44,876 nucleotides of DNA from Pseudomonadota bacterium (GTDB lineage: Bacteria > Pseudomonadota > Gammaproteobacteria > Burkholderiales > Methylophilaceae), in NCBI GenBank assembly GCA_029781535.1, contig JAKOWL010000210.1, forward strand, positions 1 through 44,876, given 5' to 3'. Below are positions 33,216 through 42,280 of the stretch, in pieces. The translations under genes and the position numbers were made by a program. How positions within the stretch are numbered: position 1 is the first letter of the stretch; the number at the start of each line of letters is the position of its first letter. The notes beneath the pieces are model-generated. The model had not been told where the DNA came from and ran no database searches. It saw only the letters and a list, made by a program, of their open reading frames with translations.

Positions 33216-33237
33216 CCCGCCTAAGTGCGGGTTTTTT
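33216..33237 (+). terminator. Rho-independent terminator after tRNA-Met
   Basis: CCCGC (33216-33220), 6-nt loop, GCGGG (33227-33231), then six T. Confidence 0.85.
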
Positions 33238-33291
33238 ATTGCATTTTTGTCCAAGTTCGTCTAATCTTGTTTTAAGAAATCCAGATGTAGC

Positions 33292-33354
33292 TGGGGGCAA
33301 CTGTGGGGGCAACCTCGTTATTAAGAGCGGAAAGCCCAAATTATTGCCCCCACA
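33292..33354. repeat. GGGGGCAA repeats before the integrase gene
   Basis: TGGGGGCAA (33292-33300), TGTGGGGGCAA (33302-33312) and its exact inverse TTGCCCCCACA (33344-33354). Repeated short motifs between the tRNA end and int are typical of integrase arm sites or an int operator; the role is inferred from place. Confidence 0.55.
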
Positions 33355-33387
33355 TTGCGTCTAAAACCTCCTAGAATAAGGCGAACA

Positions 33388-34605
33388 ATGGCACTCACAG
33401 ACATAGCAATAAAGACTGCAAAACCCCGTGAAAAGGCTTATAAACTGGCCGATAGCGGCGGGCTGTATATAGAAATTGCTCCCAGTGGGGGCAAGTGGTG
33501 GCGCTACAAGTATCGTTTTGAGGGCAAAGAGCAGCGCATATCCCTCGGCACGTATCCCGACATCAGCCTTAAAGATGCAAGAGAACGCCACGCGGACGCT
33601 CGCAAACTGCTAGCCTCGGGGGCAAATCCTAGCGAGGCAAGAAAAGCAGAGAAAATTAGCAAAGCCGAAATCTCAGGCCATACATTCGAAGATGTGGCTC
33701 GCGAATGGTGGAAATCACACATGGCAAATAAAGCTGATAGCCATAAAAACAAAGTGATCCGCCGCTTTGAGCAATACCTCTTCCCGTGGATTGGTAATAA
33801 ACCAATTTCCAGCATTACAGCCCCAGAGATTTTGCAAAATATAAAAAGAGTTGAAAAACAAAACAAGCTTGAGACAGCACACAGAGCATTGCAAACGGCT
33901 GGACAAGTTTTTAGATACGCCGTACAAACTGGCAAAGCTATTCGGGATGTTACGGCTGATCTTAAAGGGGCGTTGCCACCTACTACTGTTAAACATATGG
34001 CTGCATTTACCGAGCCGAACGAGGTAGCTCAGCTTCTTAGAGCTATCGACGCATTCAACGGCACCTTTACAGTCCACTGCGCCCTTAGACTCTCACCGCT
34101 GTTATTTGCTAGACCTAGCGAACTGAGAACTGCAAAGTGGGCTGACTTTGACCTTGAGACTGGGGAGTGGCGTTACCTAGTGACTAAAACCAAAACTGAG
34201 CACATCGTACCACTAGCTACCCAAGCAATAGCCATATTGAAAGAACTATATCCTTTGTCTGGTCATGGGGTATATGTATTTATGGGCGGTCACTCGCCAA
34301 TGAAACCAATGAGCGAAAGCGCGGTTAATGCCGCTCTTAAACGCATGGGGTATGACACTCAAGTAGACATTACAGCTCACGGGTTTAGGGCTATGGCTAG
34401 AACTATTCTGCATGAGCGCCTGAACATTGACCCTAATATCATCGAGCATCAACTAGCACACAAAGTACCTGACACTCTCGGTACTGCCTACAACCGCACA
34501 AAGTTCTTAGCACAACGCAAGACCATGATGCAGCAATGGGCTGACTACTTAGATGAACTTAAAGCAGGTGCAAAGGTAATACCACTCAAAGGGAAGACCG
34601 CCTAA
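33388..34605 (+). CDS. P4-type tyrosine recombinase (integrase)
   Basis: 405 residues from the ATG at 33388 (AAGGCG ribosome site; the frame opens earlier but MALTDIAIKTAKPREKAYKL is the family start). N-terminal DUF4102 arm-binding domain (about 1-90; LADSGGLYIEIAPSGGKWWRYKYRFEGKE), a SAM-like core-binding domain (about 100-190) and the catalytic domain with Arg in FARPSELRTAKW, HGFRAM (HxxR), HQLAH and the nucleophile Tyr in AYNRT. It integrates and excises islands at tRNA genes. It points away from tRNA-Met and appears intact. Confidence 0.95.
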   Translation: MALTDIAIKTAKPREKAYKLADSGGLYIEIAPSGGKWWRYKYRFEGKEQRISLGTYPDISLKDARERHADARKLLASGANPSEARKAEKISKAEISGHTFEDVAREWWKSHMANKADSHKNKVIRRFEQYLFPWIGNKPISSITAPEILQNIKRVEKQNKLETAHRALQTAGQVFRYAVQTGKAIRDVTADLKGALPPTTVKHMAAFTEPNEVAQLLRAIDAFNGTFTVHCALRLSPLLFARPSELRTAKWADFDLETGEWRYLVTKTKTEHIVPLATQAIAILKELYPLSGHGVYVFMGGHSPMKPMSESAVNAALKRMGYDTQVDITAHGFRAMARTILHERLNIDPNIIEHQLAHKVPDTLGTAYNRTKFLAQRKTMMQQWADYLDELKAGAKVIPLKGKTA

Positions 34606-34907
34606 AGCCCCCTCCAACAATCCAAGCGCCCTGTCACGAGGGTGACTTTCTCTTATACATACAGCCCACCTTCAAGGCATTTATCATAGCAAGTAGATAC
34701 TTCACCCAAACCACCAAGCAACTCTAAACAAACCTCAGAGTGCACTACTGAGCTACCAAGCTAACTATCCAGCAATAGTTCCATTATTCTTAGCTCCAGA
34801 ACAATTCAAGCTTGTCCAATTCAATCTTGCCACCTACAGGAAGAACAACCGTTTTTCTGACCTTAATCATTCACCTAAATTGATACTTGTTTTTATAAGG
34901 GACGCAA
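34606..34907. other. Intergenic region between int and alpA-like gene
   Basis: 302 bp without a credible gene. A short hairpin GTCAC-GAGG-GTGAC (34633-34646) followed by TTTCTCTT may be a weak int terminator. The rest is AT-rich, and I recognise no RNA or repeat. Confidence 0.5.
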
Positions 34908-35102
34908 ATGACTGAAAGACTCATTCGAATTCGAGAAGTAATCCAATTAACGGGGAAATCTCGCAGTGCAATCTACTTTGACATAGCGAACAAAAAATTC
35001 CCAAAACCTATAGCCATTGGTGCTAGATCAGTAGCATGGCGATTATCCTCCGTCGAAAGATGGATTCAGGACAAGATCAGTGACGCCATATTTCTCTATT
35101 AA
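34908..35102 (+). CDS. AlpA-family regulator / excisionase-like protein
   Basis: 64 residues: RLIRIREVIQLTGKSRSAIYFDIANKKFPKPIAIGARSVAWRLSSVERWI matches the MerR-like helix-turn-helix of AlpA proteins, with the usual FP.P...G.R...W pattern. AlpA proteins activate or assist excision of P4-like elements. Ribosome site AAGGGA 6 nt upstream of the ATG. A strong terminator follows, so it is a single-gene unit. Confidence 0.92.
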   Translation: MTERLIRIREVIQLTGKSRSAIYFDIANKKFPKPIAIGARSVAWRLSSVERWIQDKISDAIFLY

Positions 35103-35118
35103 TAAGCACCTACCGGAC

Positions 35119-35143
35119 AAGCCCACAATCGTGGGCTTTTTCA
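35119..35143 (+). terminator. Rho-independent terminator after alpA-like gene
   Basis: AAGCCCAC (35119-35126), loop AATC, GTGGGCTT (35131-35138), then T-run. Confidence 0.92.
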
Positions 35144-35171
35144 TATCTGAACATTTTCAGTAAGGACTTTA

Positions 35172-35468
35172 ATGAACCCGCCAACAAACCGATGCCCAAA
35201 GTTTAACACCTGTAATGCTGCCGTCTGTCCACTTGATTCAGATTGGCGCAAACGAAAGCATATCAGCGTAGACAAGTGCTGCCTCTACTTATTGGAGCTT
35301 GCAAAGACCGACGCCAAGGCCAATTTTGAAGGTGCGGGGCTTATACATCTGCATAAGGCCATATCAGACGTTAAGGATGAAATTTTAGCCAGCTCTGCCC
35401 GCATTAAACGTACTTACGAACGGGCAAGCACTTCAGGTAGCAGACTCAAGCCAATCAACAAAGATTAA
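35172..35468 (+). CDS. Small cysteine-rich island protein, unknown function
   Basis: 98 residues, AAGGA ribosome site 5 nt before the ATG. The N-terminal third contains CPKFNTCNAAVCPLDSDW and later DKCCLYLLEL, five or six cysteines that could bind a metal. The rest is helical and basic (RIKRTYERASTSGSRLKP). I do not recognise the family by function. Its neighbours are the AlpA-like gene and a second unknown gene, suggesting cargo or a regulatory accessory of the element. Confidence 0.65.
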   Translation: MNPPTNRCPKFNTCNAAVCPLDSDWRKRKHISVDKCCLYLLELAKTDAKANFEGAGLIHLHKAISDVKDEILASSARIKRTYERASTSGSRLKPINKD

Positions 35469-35518
35469 ATTTGTACCAATTTTCTATATTGGTAAAACCA
35501 TATTACATAGGATCACTC

Positions 35519-36265
35519 ATGAACACACTAACATCACAAGAAAACATAACCTTAGACAGCCAACTTGATGCTTTAAACTTCCTAGACAGCATCATTGATG
35601 AGTTGCCTGATCAACGAGCACCAAAGATTGATCAGCGAGAACAGTATGCCGCTGAGAAAAAGCATAGAGATGAACTTAAAAAGGCGGTCGAAAAGGCTGC
35701 TCAGAATGCCTATGATCAATACATCAGACATAACCCTGAAGCAATAAACCTCAAATGTATTAGTAACACGTTTATTAAGAAGCGCGACCCACTCAAGCAA
35801 ATAGACCTAAAGCGCTACTACGAGCAATTACTTAATAAAATCTTATTCTATAGCGACAAACTTACCAGCATGAGCGCAATTACAAGAGAGGTGAACAAGA
35901 GCTTCCCGAACACACCGCAGGGTGCAAACATCTGGACACGTGAGTTGCCAAAGTTTCAGTTGAATAAAGTGGCTACTATGATCAGGGGTAATAAGCCAAA
36001 CTTAAATGTGAGGCTTAAAGGTTGCAAAACTTTTAAAGACATCAGACAGGCAATCTTGAATGCTCAAACCAAGGCCAACGATTCAATACGAATCAAGGCC
36101 GAAATCGTCATCTCAAGTGACAAAATTATCGTCAATCAAACCAGCTACGACATTCAAGACAATTCAACTAAGAGCTACAACTACAAGAGAGTTCGTGTGC
36201 CAGTGAAAGACTCCAGACAGTGGTTAAACGTAGAAGCACTGATAGCGCTACTACAGACTAAGTAA
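35519..36265 (+). CDS. Unknown charged protein of the island
   Basis: 248 residues from the ATG at 35519 (TAGGA ribosome site 6-7 nt upstream); an in-frame start at 35471 is possible but lacks a site. No signal peptide or membrane helix. The N-terminus is acidic (DALNFLDSIIDELPDQ), followed by a charged helix (EKKHRDELKKAVEKAAQNAYDQYI), then a mixed alpha/beta part with ITREVNKSFPNTPQGANIW and a C-terminal NYKRVRVPVKDSRQWLNVEALIALL. No family recognised. It lies 50 bp after the cysteine-rich gene and 173 bp before hsdM. Confidence 0.65.
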   Translation: MNTLTSQENITLDSQLDALNFLDSIIDELPDQRAPKIDQREQYAAEKKHRDELKKAVEKAAQNAYDQYIRHNPEAINLKCISNTFIKKRDPLKQIDLKRYYEQLLNKILFYSDKLTSMSAITREVNKSFPNTPQGANIWTRELPKFQLNKVATMIRGNKPNLNVRLKGCKTFKDIRQAILNAQTKANDSIRIKAEIVISSDKIIVNQTSYDIQDNSTKSYNYKRVRVPVKDSRQWLNVEALIALLQTK

Positions 36266-36438
36266 TGGTTACGAGAGGGGTTAAAAGCCCTTCTCACTTT
36301 CTGTTAATTTTTCCGACTTACACACGAGCATATATCCTTTTTGCTCTGTATAGCCGGATACATACTTACATACCCTAGCAAGTCTGATAAGCTTCAGTTT
36401 TTTGACTACAACACTATAATTAAGAAACTGTATCTAAC

Positions 36439-38058
36439 ATGTCGGAAGAACAACGTCGTCAGCTACAACAACAGCTTTGGAATATTGCTAACACCTTACG
36501 AGGTAAGATGAATGCGGATGAGTTCCGTGACTACATCCTAGGCTTTATCTTTTACAAATATCTATCTGAGAAAATCCAGCGCTTTTGCGATGGCGAGTTA
36601 GTACAAGAAAATCTTAAGTTTGCCAGCTTGAGCGAAACCACCAAAGAAGGGCAAGCTTACATCTCAGCACTTGAAGATGCCGCACTAGATGAGCTGGGCT
36701 ACTTTCTCAAGCCCTCAGAGCTATTCAGTGCTATCGCCAAGAAGGGCAATAACAAGCTGGATAGTGACGACGAAGCCAGCAATAACAACTTCATACTGGA
36801 CGACCTGACACGCATCTTAAAGAACATTGAGCAAAGTACCCTAGGCACTGAGAGTGCTGATGACTTTGTGAATTTGTTTGAAGACCTAGACCTTACCTCT
36901 TCCAAGCTAGGTAAAACGGTTAAAGAGAAAAATGAGATAGTCGCCAAAGTACTCTCACACCTTGATGCTATCGACTTCAACCTGTCTGACACTGAGGGCG
37001 ATGTGCTAGGTGATGCCTATGAGTATCTTATCGGTCAGTTCGCCAGTGGTGCAGGTAAAAAGGCGGGTGAGTTCTATACCCCTCAGCCCGTTTCCACCTT
37101 GCTCGCTAAGCTAGTCACGGACGATAACAAGCTTATTCGCAGTATCTATGATGGTGCTTGTGGTAGCGGATCGCTGCTTTTGCGTGTGAAGCGTGTATAC
37201 GACCCCAAAGGTGAAAAGAAGGTAAAGATATACGGGCAAGAGCTTAATCGCACCACCTACAACTTATGCCGCATGAACATGATCATGCACGACGTGCACT
37301 ATGCAGACTTCGACATCAAGCAAGAAGATACGCTAGAGCGCCCGCAGCACTTTGGTATGCACTTTGATGCGATTGTGGCTAATCCACCATTCTCAGCCCA
37401 TTGGAGTGCTAGCCCATTGATGATGAATGACGAGCGCTTTAGCCAATATGGCAAGCTAGCACCCAGCACCAAGGCGGACTTAGCCTTTGTGCAGCACATG
37501 CTTCACCACTTGTCAGAAGACGGCACCATGGCAATTATTCTGCCGCACGGTGTGCTATTCCGTGGCGCGGCAGAAGGCCGCATTCGCAAATACCTTATCG
37601 AGCAGCTTAACGCCATCGATGCGGTGATTGGCCTGCCTGCCAATATCTTCTACGGCACCAGCATCCCAACTTGTGTATTGGTGCTTAAAAAATGTCGCAA
37701 GCACCCTGATAACATCTTTTTTATAGATGCCAGCCAGCACTTTGATAAAATCAAAACGCAGAACATCTTGCGCCCAGAGCATATCAATAAGATTATAGAT
37801 ACCTACAAGGCCAGAACTAACGAGGATAAATATAGCCATGTAGCAAACCTAGAGAGCATTAAGGCGAATGACTACAACCTGAATATACCGCGTTATGTAG
37901 ATACCTTTGAGGCAGAAGAAACCATAGACCTCGCCGCTATCTCAGGAAAGCTAGCCGAGTTGGATAAAGCCAGTAAAACTACTGATGCAACCATAGCCGC
38001 ATTCTGCAAAGAGCTAGGCATAGCCCTACCATTCGCCACGCAAGGGCAACAAGCATGA
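36439..38058 (+). CDS. hsdM: Type I restriction-modification system, methyltransferase subunit
   Basis: 539 residues. N-terminal HsdM helical domain (QQQLWNIANTLRGKMNADEFRDYILGFIFYKYLSEKI), then the N6-adenine methylase core: AGEFYTPQPVSTLLAKLV (about 210-227), SAM motif YDGACGSGSLLLRV (about 236-249) and catalytic NPPF in AIVANPPFSAHWS (about 312-324). It methylates adenine at the sites chosen by HsdS. Its TGA overlaps the hsdS ATG by 4 bp. Length normal. Confidence 0.96.
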   Translation: MSEEQRRQLQQQLWNIANTLRGKMNADEFRDYILGFIFYKYLSEKIQRFCDGELVQENLKFASLSETTKEGQAYISALEDAALDELGYFLKPSELFSAIAKKGNNKLDSDDEASNNNFILDDLTRILKNIEQSTLGTESADDFVNLFEDLDLTSSKLGKTVKEKNEIVAKVLSHLDAIDFNLSDTEGDVLGDAYEYLIGQFASGAGKKAGEFYTPQPVSTLLAKLVTDDNKLIRSIYDGACGSGSLLLRVKRVYDPKGEKKVKIYGQELNRTTYNLCRMNMIMHDVHYADFDIKQEDTLERPQHFGMHFDAIVANPPFSAHWSASPLMMNDERFSQYGKLAPSTKADLAFVQHMLHHLSEDGTMAIILPHGVLFRGAAEGRIRKYLIEQLNAIDAVIGLPANIFYGTSIPTCVLVLKKCRKHPDNIFFIDASQHFDKIKTQNILRPEHINKIIDTYKARTNEDKYSHVANLESIKANDYNLNIPRYVDTFEAEETIDLAAISGKLAELDKASKTTDATIAAFCKELGIALPFATQGQQA

Positions 38059-39266
38059 GTGTGCCAGTATTAAGGTTTAAGGATGAGCTTGGGCGAGATT
38101 TTCCTGAGTGGGATTTTAAGGATGGCGGAGATATTTTTGATTCCGTCACTAATAAAAATCACAATTCAGATTTACCTATTTTAGCCATAACCCAAGAGCA
38201 TGGGGCTATACCTAGAAACCTAATTGAATATCAAATATCTGTAACAGATAAAAGTATTGAATCATATAAAGTGGTTGAAATAGGTGATTTCATAATTAGC
38301 TTACGTTCCTTTCAGGGTGGAATTGAGTATTCAAAATATAAAGGGATTTGTAGCCCTGCATATATCGTCCTAAGACCAAAGCAAAGGATTGTTGATGACT
38401 TTTATAAGTTTTACTTTAAAACATCTGTATACATAAGAAATTTAAATTCCAAGCTTGAAGGAATACGTGATGGAAAAATGGTGAGTTATAAGTATTTTTC
38501 TGAGATCCAGCTACCTTATCCATGTGAGCAAGAACAAACCAAAATCGCCAGCTTCCTCATGGCCGTCGATAAAAAAATCACCCAGCTCACGCAAAAGTGC
38601 GAGCTGCTAGCCCAATATAAAAAAGGTGTAATGCAGCAAATATTCAGCCAAGAGCTACGCTTTAAGGATGATGACGGGCAAGACTTTCCTGAGTGGAAGA
38701 CTCATCCCTTAAGCTATTGGTTAAGTGAATCTAAGGCAAGGAATTATAAGCTTCACTTCAACAAAACCGATGTGCTTTCCGTCTCTGGTGAATTTGGGGT
38801 TGTAAATCAAATCGAATTTATGGGTAGGTCTTATGCGGGTGCATCTGTACATAATTATCACATTCTGGAATCGGGCAACATTGTGTATACCAAAAGCCCT
38901 TTGAGAAACAATCCTTATGGAATTATAAAATTCAACAAAGGGAAAAGTGGGATTGTTTCCACGCTTTATGCCGTTTACAAATGCTACAGCAATATTAATG
39001 GTGAAATCCTTGACTACTACTTCCAATTAGACACAAATCTCAACAACTACTTAAAGCCGCTTGTTAGAAAAGGCGCTAAAAATGACATGAAAGTAAACAA
39101 TGGTCACGTTTTAACCGGCCAAATTTGCTTGCCGTCTTGCACAGCCGAGCAGAATAGAATTGTAGACTTTTTGAATAAATTGGATGAAAAAATAAAATTC
39201 GTTCAAGCCCAGCTTGAGGCCGCCAAGCAATACAAACAAGGATTGCTTCAGAAGATGTTTATATAG
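38055..39266 (+). CDS. hsdS: Type I restriction-modification system, specificity subunit
   Basis: 403 residues with two target-recognition halves. Each half begins with the same pattern (VLRFKDELGRDFPEW at about 5-19 and LRFKDDDGQDFPEW at about 201-214) and ends in a similar helical spacer (EQTKIASFLMAVDKKITQLTQKCELL... and EQNRIVDFLNKLDEKIKFVQAQLEAA...). It therefore should recognise a split DNA site. The recognition domains are more AT-rich than the spacers, as expected where TRDs are exchanged. Appears complete. Confidence 0.94.
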   Translation: MSVPVLRFKDELGRDFPEWDFKDGGDIFDSVTNKNHNSDLPILAITQEHGAIPRNLIEYQISVTDKSIESYKVVEIGDFIISLRSFQGGIEYSKYKGICSPAYIVLRPKQRIVDDFYKFYFKTSVYIRNLNSKLEGIRDGKMVSYKYFSEIQLPYPCEQEQTKIASFLMAVDKKITQLTQKCELLAQYKKGVMQQIFSQELRFKDDDGQDFPEWKTHPLSYWLSESKARNYKLHFNKTDVLSVSGEFGVVNQIEFMGRSYAGASVHNYHILESGNIVYTKSPLRNNPYGIIKFNKGKSGIVSTLYAVYKCYSNINGEILDYYFQLDTNLNNYLKPLVRKGAKNDMKVNNGHVLTGQICLPSCTAEQNRIVDFLNKLDEKIKFVQAQLEAAKQYKQGLLQKMFI

Positions 39267-39277
39267 GTTAGCCCACT

Positions 39278-42145
39278 ATGCCACCGCAATCTGAATACGC
39301 GTTAGAAACCGCCTTAATCAAGCAACTCAACGGCATGGAATATGCCAGTGTTGTGATTGAGGATGAGGCTGCCATGCTTGCCAATCTTAAGCGCCAATTA
39401 GAGCTGCATAACAACGGCATTAAGCTCTCAGCAAGCGAGTTTGAGCAGGTGCTTAACCATCTGAACACAGGCGATGTGTTTGAGCGTGCCAAAGTGCTAA
39501 GAGACCGCTATGCACTCAAGCGTGACAATAACGAGACTATTTATATTCGCTTCTTAAATAGTGATGATTGGTGCTTGAATGAATTCCAAGTCACCAACCA
39601 AGTGACCATGCAGGGCAATCGTAAAAATCGCTATGACGTGACCTTGCTGATTAATGGCTTGCCTTTGGTACAAATTGAACTTAAGCGTCGAGGTGCGGAG
39701 CTGAAGGTAGCCTTCAACCAGATCAATCGTTACCAGCATGACAGCTATGATGCAGGCTTTGGTTTATTCCAGTATGTGCAGTTATTCATCATTAGCAATG
39801 GGGTAAACACTAAGTACTTCTCTAACAACAAGCAGCAGAGCTTTAAGCAGACGTTCTTTTGGACAGACAAGGATAACAAGCGCTTGTCTGATCTACACGA
39901 GTTTAGTGCTGAGTTTCTTAAACCTTGCCATATAGCTAAGATGATTACGCACTATATGGTGCTGACTGAGGAAAAGGTTATCAAGGTGCTAAGACCCTAT
40001 CAATTCTATGCTACTGAGGCGCTAGTCGATAGAGTGAAAAACAGCACTGAGAATGCCTATATCTGGCATACAACTGGCTCAGGTAAAACGCTCACCTCAT
40101 TCAAAGCCAGCCAGATTATTATGCGTAACCCCAAGGTGCATAAAGTGATGTTTGTAGTGGATAGGAAAGACCTGGACTACCAAACCGCACGCGAGTTTAA
40201 CGGCTTTAGCAAGGGCAGCGTGGACGAGACCACAGACACCCGTAAGCTAGTTAAGCAGCTCAACGATGACAGCACCAAGCTGATACTCACCACAATACAA
40301 AAACTTAACAATGCGATTATGCACCCGCAGCACTTAGCCAAGGTGAGCCACCTGCAAGATAAGAAGTTTGTGTTTATCTTTGATGAATGCCACCGGAGCC
40401 AATTTGGTGATACGCACCAGAATATTAAGAAGTTCTTTAAAAACGCGCAGATGTTTGGCTTTACTGGCACCCCGATATTTGCAGATAACGCTACGGGCAG
40501 CTTAGGACATCAGAAGACCACTAAAGACCTATTTGGTGATTGCCTGCATAAATATGTGATTGTGGATGCGATCAAAGATGAGAATGTGCTGCGCTTTGCC
40601 GTGGAGTACGTAGGTAAGTACAAGCGCAAGGGGAATGCAAACGAGTTAGACATCGCCACAGATGCCGATATTGAGGTGGCGGGGCTAGATACTAAAGAGC
40701 TGTTGGATAGTTACCCTAGGCTGGAGAAAATAACCGACTATATCCTCACGCATCACGCGCATAAGACCAAGCGGCCTGACTTTACAGCGATGTTTTGCGT
40801 TAGCAGCGTTGAGACATTGATTAAGTACTATGAGATCTTTAAGAAGAAACAAGCAGGCCTAGCTAACCCCTTAAAGGTTGCCACGATATTTAGCTATGCA
40901 GCCAATGAAGAAGACCCAAACGCAAACGGCTTGATCAATGGCTTGATTCCTGAAGAGAACCCTCTACCAGAAGGCAGGATTAACCCATTTAACCGTGACA
41001 AGCTAGATGGCTTTATTGCTGACTATAACGCCATGTTTGGCTGCAATTACAGCACCCGTGATAATCAGTCGTTCTATAACTATTACCAAGATATTGCCAA
41101 GCGGGTACGCCAAGGACAAGTAGATATTCTGCTAGTGGTAAATATGTTCTTAACGGGTTTTGATAGTCCACGGTTAAATACACTATACGTAGACAAGAAC
41201 TTGAAGTATCACGGGCTAGTGCAGGCTTTCTCACGTACCAACCGGATACTTAACGACAAGAAGTCTCAGGGCAACATAGTCTGCTTCAGGAACCTAAAAG
41301 ACGCGACTGACGAAGCGATTGCACTATTCTCGAATAAGGACGCAAAAGAGACTGTGCTACTAGAACCTTATGAGGATTACGTTAAGCAGTTTAACGATGC
41401 TACCCTTGAGCTATTGAAAATAGCGCCTACCGTGAAGAGCGTGGATTCGCTGCCAGACGAGAACGCAGAGTTAGCCTTTGTCACTGCATTTAGAGAGCTA
41501 CTACGCATTAAGAATGTGCTCACCAGCTTCGCAGACTTTGATGAAGCTGACCTCGCGCTGGAGCCGCAAAAGTTTGAAGACTACAAGAGCAAGTACTTAG
41601 ATGTACACGATAAGGTGAAAAAGCAGGCAGAAGGTGAGAAAGCCTCAGTACTTGAAGACATCGACTTTGAGCTTACCCTAATCCACCGCGATGAAATCAA
41701 TGTAGCCTATATCCTTAACTTGCTGGTGAGCCTGAATAAGCTCGCCCCAGAAGAAGCCAAGAAACGCCAAAAAGAGATTATCGACTTGGTGGCTGGCGAG
41801 ATACAGCTACGCAGCAAACGCCAGCTTATCGAAGAATTTATTGAGAGCAACCTGCCTAAGCTCAAGCCTAATGAGGATGTTATTGGCGCATTTGAGAGCT
41901 ACTGGAGCAATCATAAACAAGCCGCCTTCAGGAAGCTATGCGAAGATGAGAACATCGTACCTGAGAAATTTGCTAAGGTGCTACAGACTTATGAGTTTCA
42001 GAACCGCTTACCCAGAGATGGCGAGATTGTAGAGGCGCTGAGCTTTAAGCCAAAAATACTTGAGCGAAAATCTATACTAGAACGTGTTGCTGAAAAAATT
42101 GAGGTATTCATCAATACCTTTATCGAAGGTATGGGTGGGGTGTAG
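39278..42145 (+). CDS. hsdR: Type I restriction-modification system, restriction/translocase subunit
   Basis: 955 residues. The N-terminal PD-(D/E)xK nuclease shows D and E-x-K in NRYDVTLLINGLPLVQIELKRRG (about 118-140). SF2 helicase motor: Walker A HTTGSGKTL (about 265-273), DEAD-type box FIFDECHRSQFG (about 367-378), FTGTPIF and the later motif FLTGFDSPRLNTLYVDK. The C-terminal part binds the HsdM/S core. It cleaves unmodified DNA after ATP-driven translocation. It starts 11 bp after hsdS, so the three genes form one operon. Confidence 0.95.
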   Translation: MPPQSEYALETALIKQLNGMEYASVVIEDEAAMLANLKRQLELHNNGIKLSASEFEQVLNHLNTGDVFERAKVLRDRYALKRDNNETIYIRFLNSDDWCLNEFQVTNQVTMQGNRKNRYDVTLLINGLPLVQIELKRRGAELKVAFNQINRYQHDSYDAGFGLFQYVQLFIISNGVNTKYFSNNKQQSFKQTFFWTDKDNKRLSDLHEFSAEFLKPCHIAKMITHYMVLTEEKVIKVLRPYQFYATEALVDRVKNSTENAYIWHTTGSGKTLTSFKASQIIMRNPKVHKVMFVVDRKDLDYQTAREFNGFSKGSVDETTDTRKLVKQLNDDSTKLILTTIQKLNNAIMHPQHLAKVSHLQDKKFVFIFDECHRSQFGDTHQNIKKFFKNAQMFGFTGTPIFADNATGSLGHQKTTKDLFGDCLHKYVIVDAIKDENVLRFAVEYVGKYKRKGNANELDIATDADIEVAGLDTKELLDSYPRLEKITDYILTHHAHKTKRPDFTAMFCVSSVETLIKYYEIFKKKQAGLANPLKVATIFSYAANEEDPNANGLINGLIPEENPLPEGRINPFNRDKLDGFIADYNAMFGCNYSTRDNQSFYNYYQDIAKRVRQGQVDILLVVNMFLTGFDSPRLNTLYVDKNLKYHGLVQAFSRTNRILNDKKSQGNIVCFRNLKDATDEAIALFSNKDAKETVLLEPYEDYVKQFNDATLELLKIAPTVKSVDSLPDENAELAFVTAFRELLRIKNVLTSFADFDEADLALEPQKFEDYKSKYLDVHDKVKKQAEGEKASVLEDIDFELTLIHRDEINVAYILNLLVSLNKLAPEEAKKRQKEIIDLVAGEIQLRSKRQLIEEFIESNLPKLKPNEDVIGAFESYWSNHKQAAFRKLCEDENIVPEKFAKVLQTYEFQNRLPRDGEIVEALSFKPKILERKSILERVAEKIEVFINTFIEGMGGV

Positions 42146-42280
42146 TTAGCCAGTATCGCTGTACCAAAAATTTTTATAGATTTGCGCGAGATGACTCGAC
42201 CATTCCAGAGTAAAAATCCCCCCCAGTGCCCTATTCCTTGTAGTAATAGCATTTAAATATCTGCTCAGAATTTGATCAAC

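Noticed and set aside
36273-36293. Hairpin GAGAGGGG...CCCTTCTC as a terminator before hsdM
   Set aside because: The stem is imperfect and not directly followed by a T-run, so the evidence is too weak to list.
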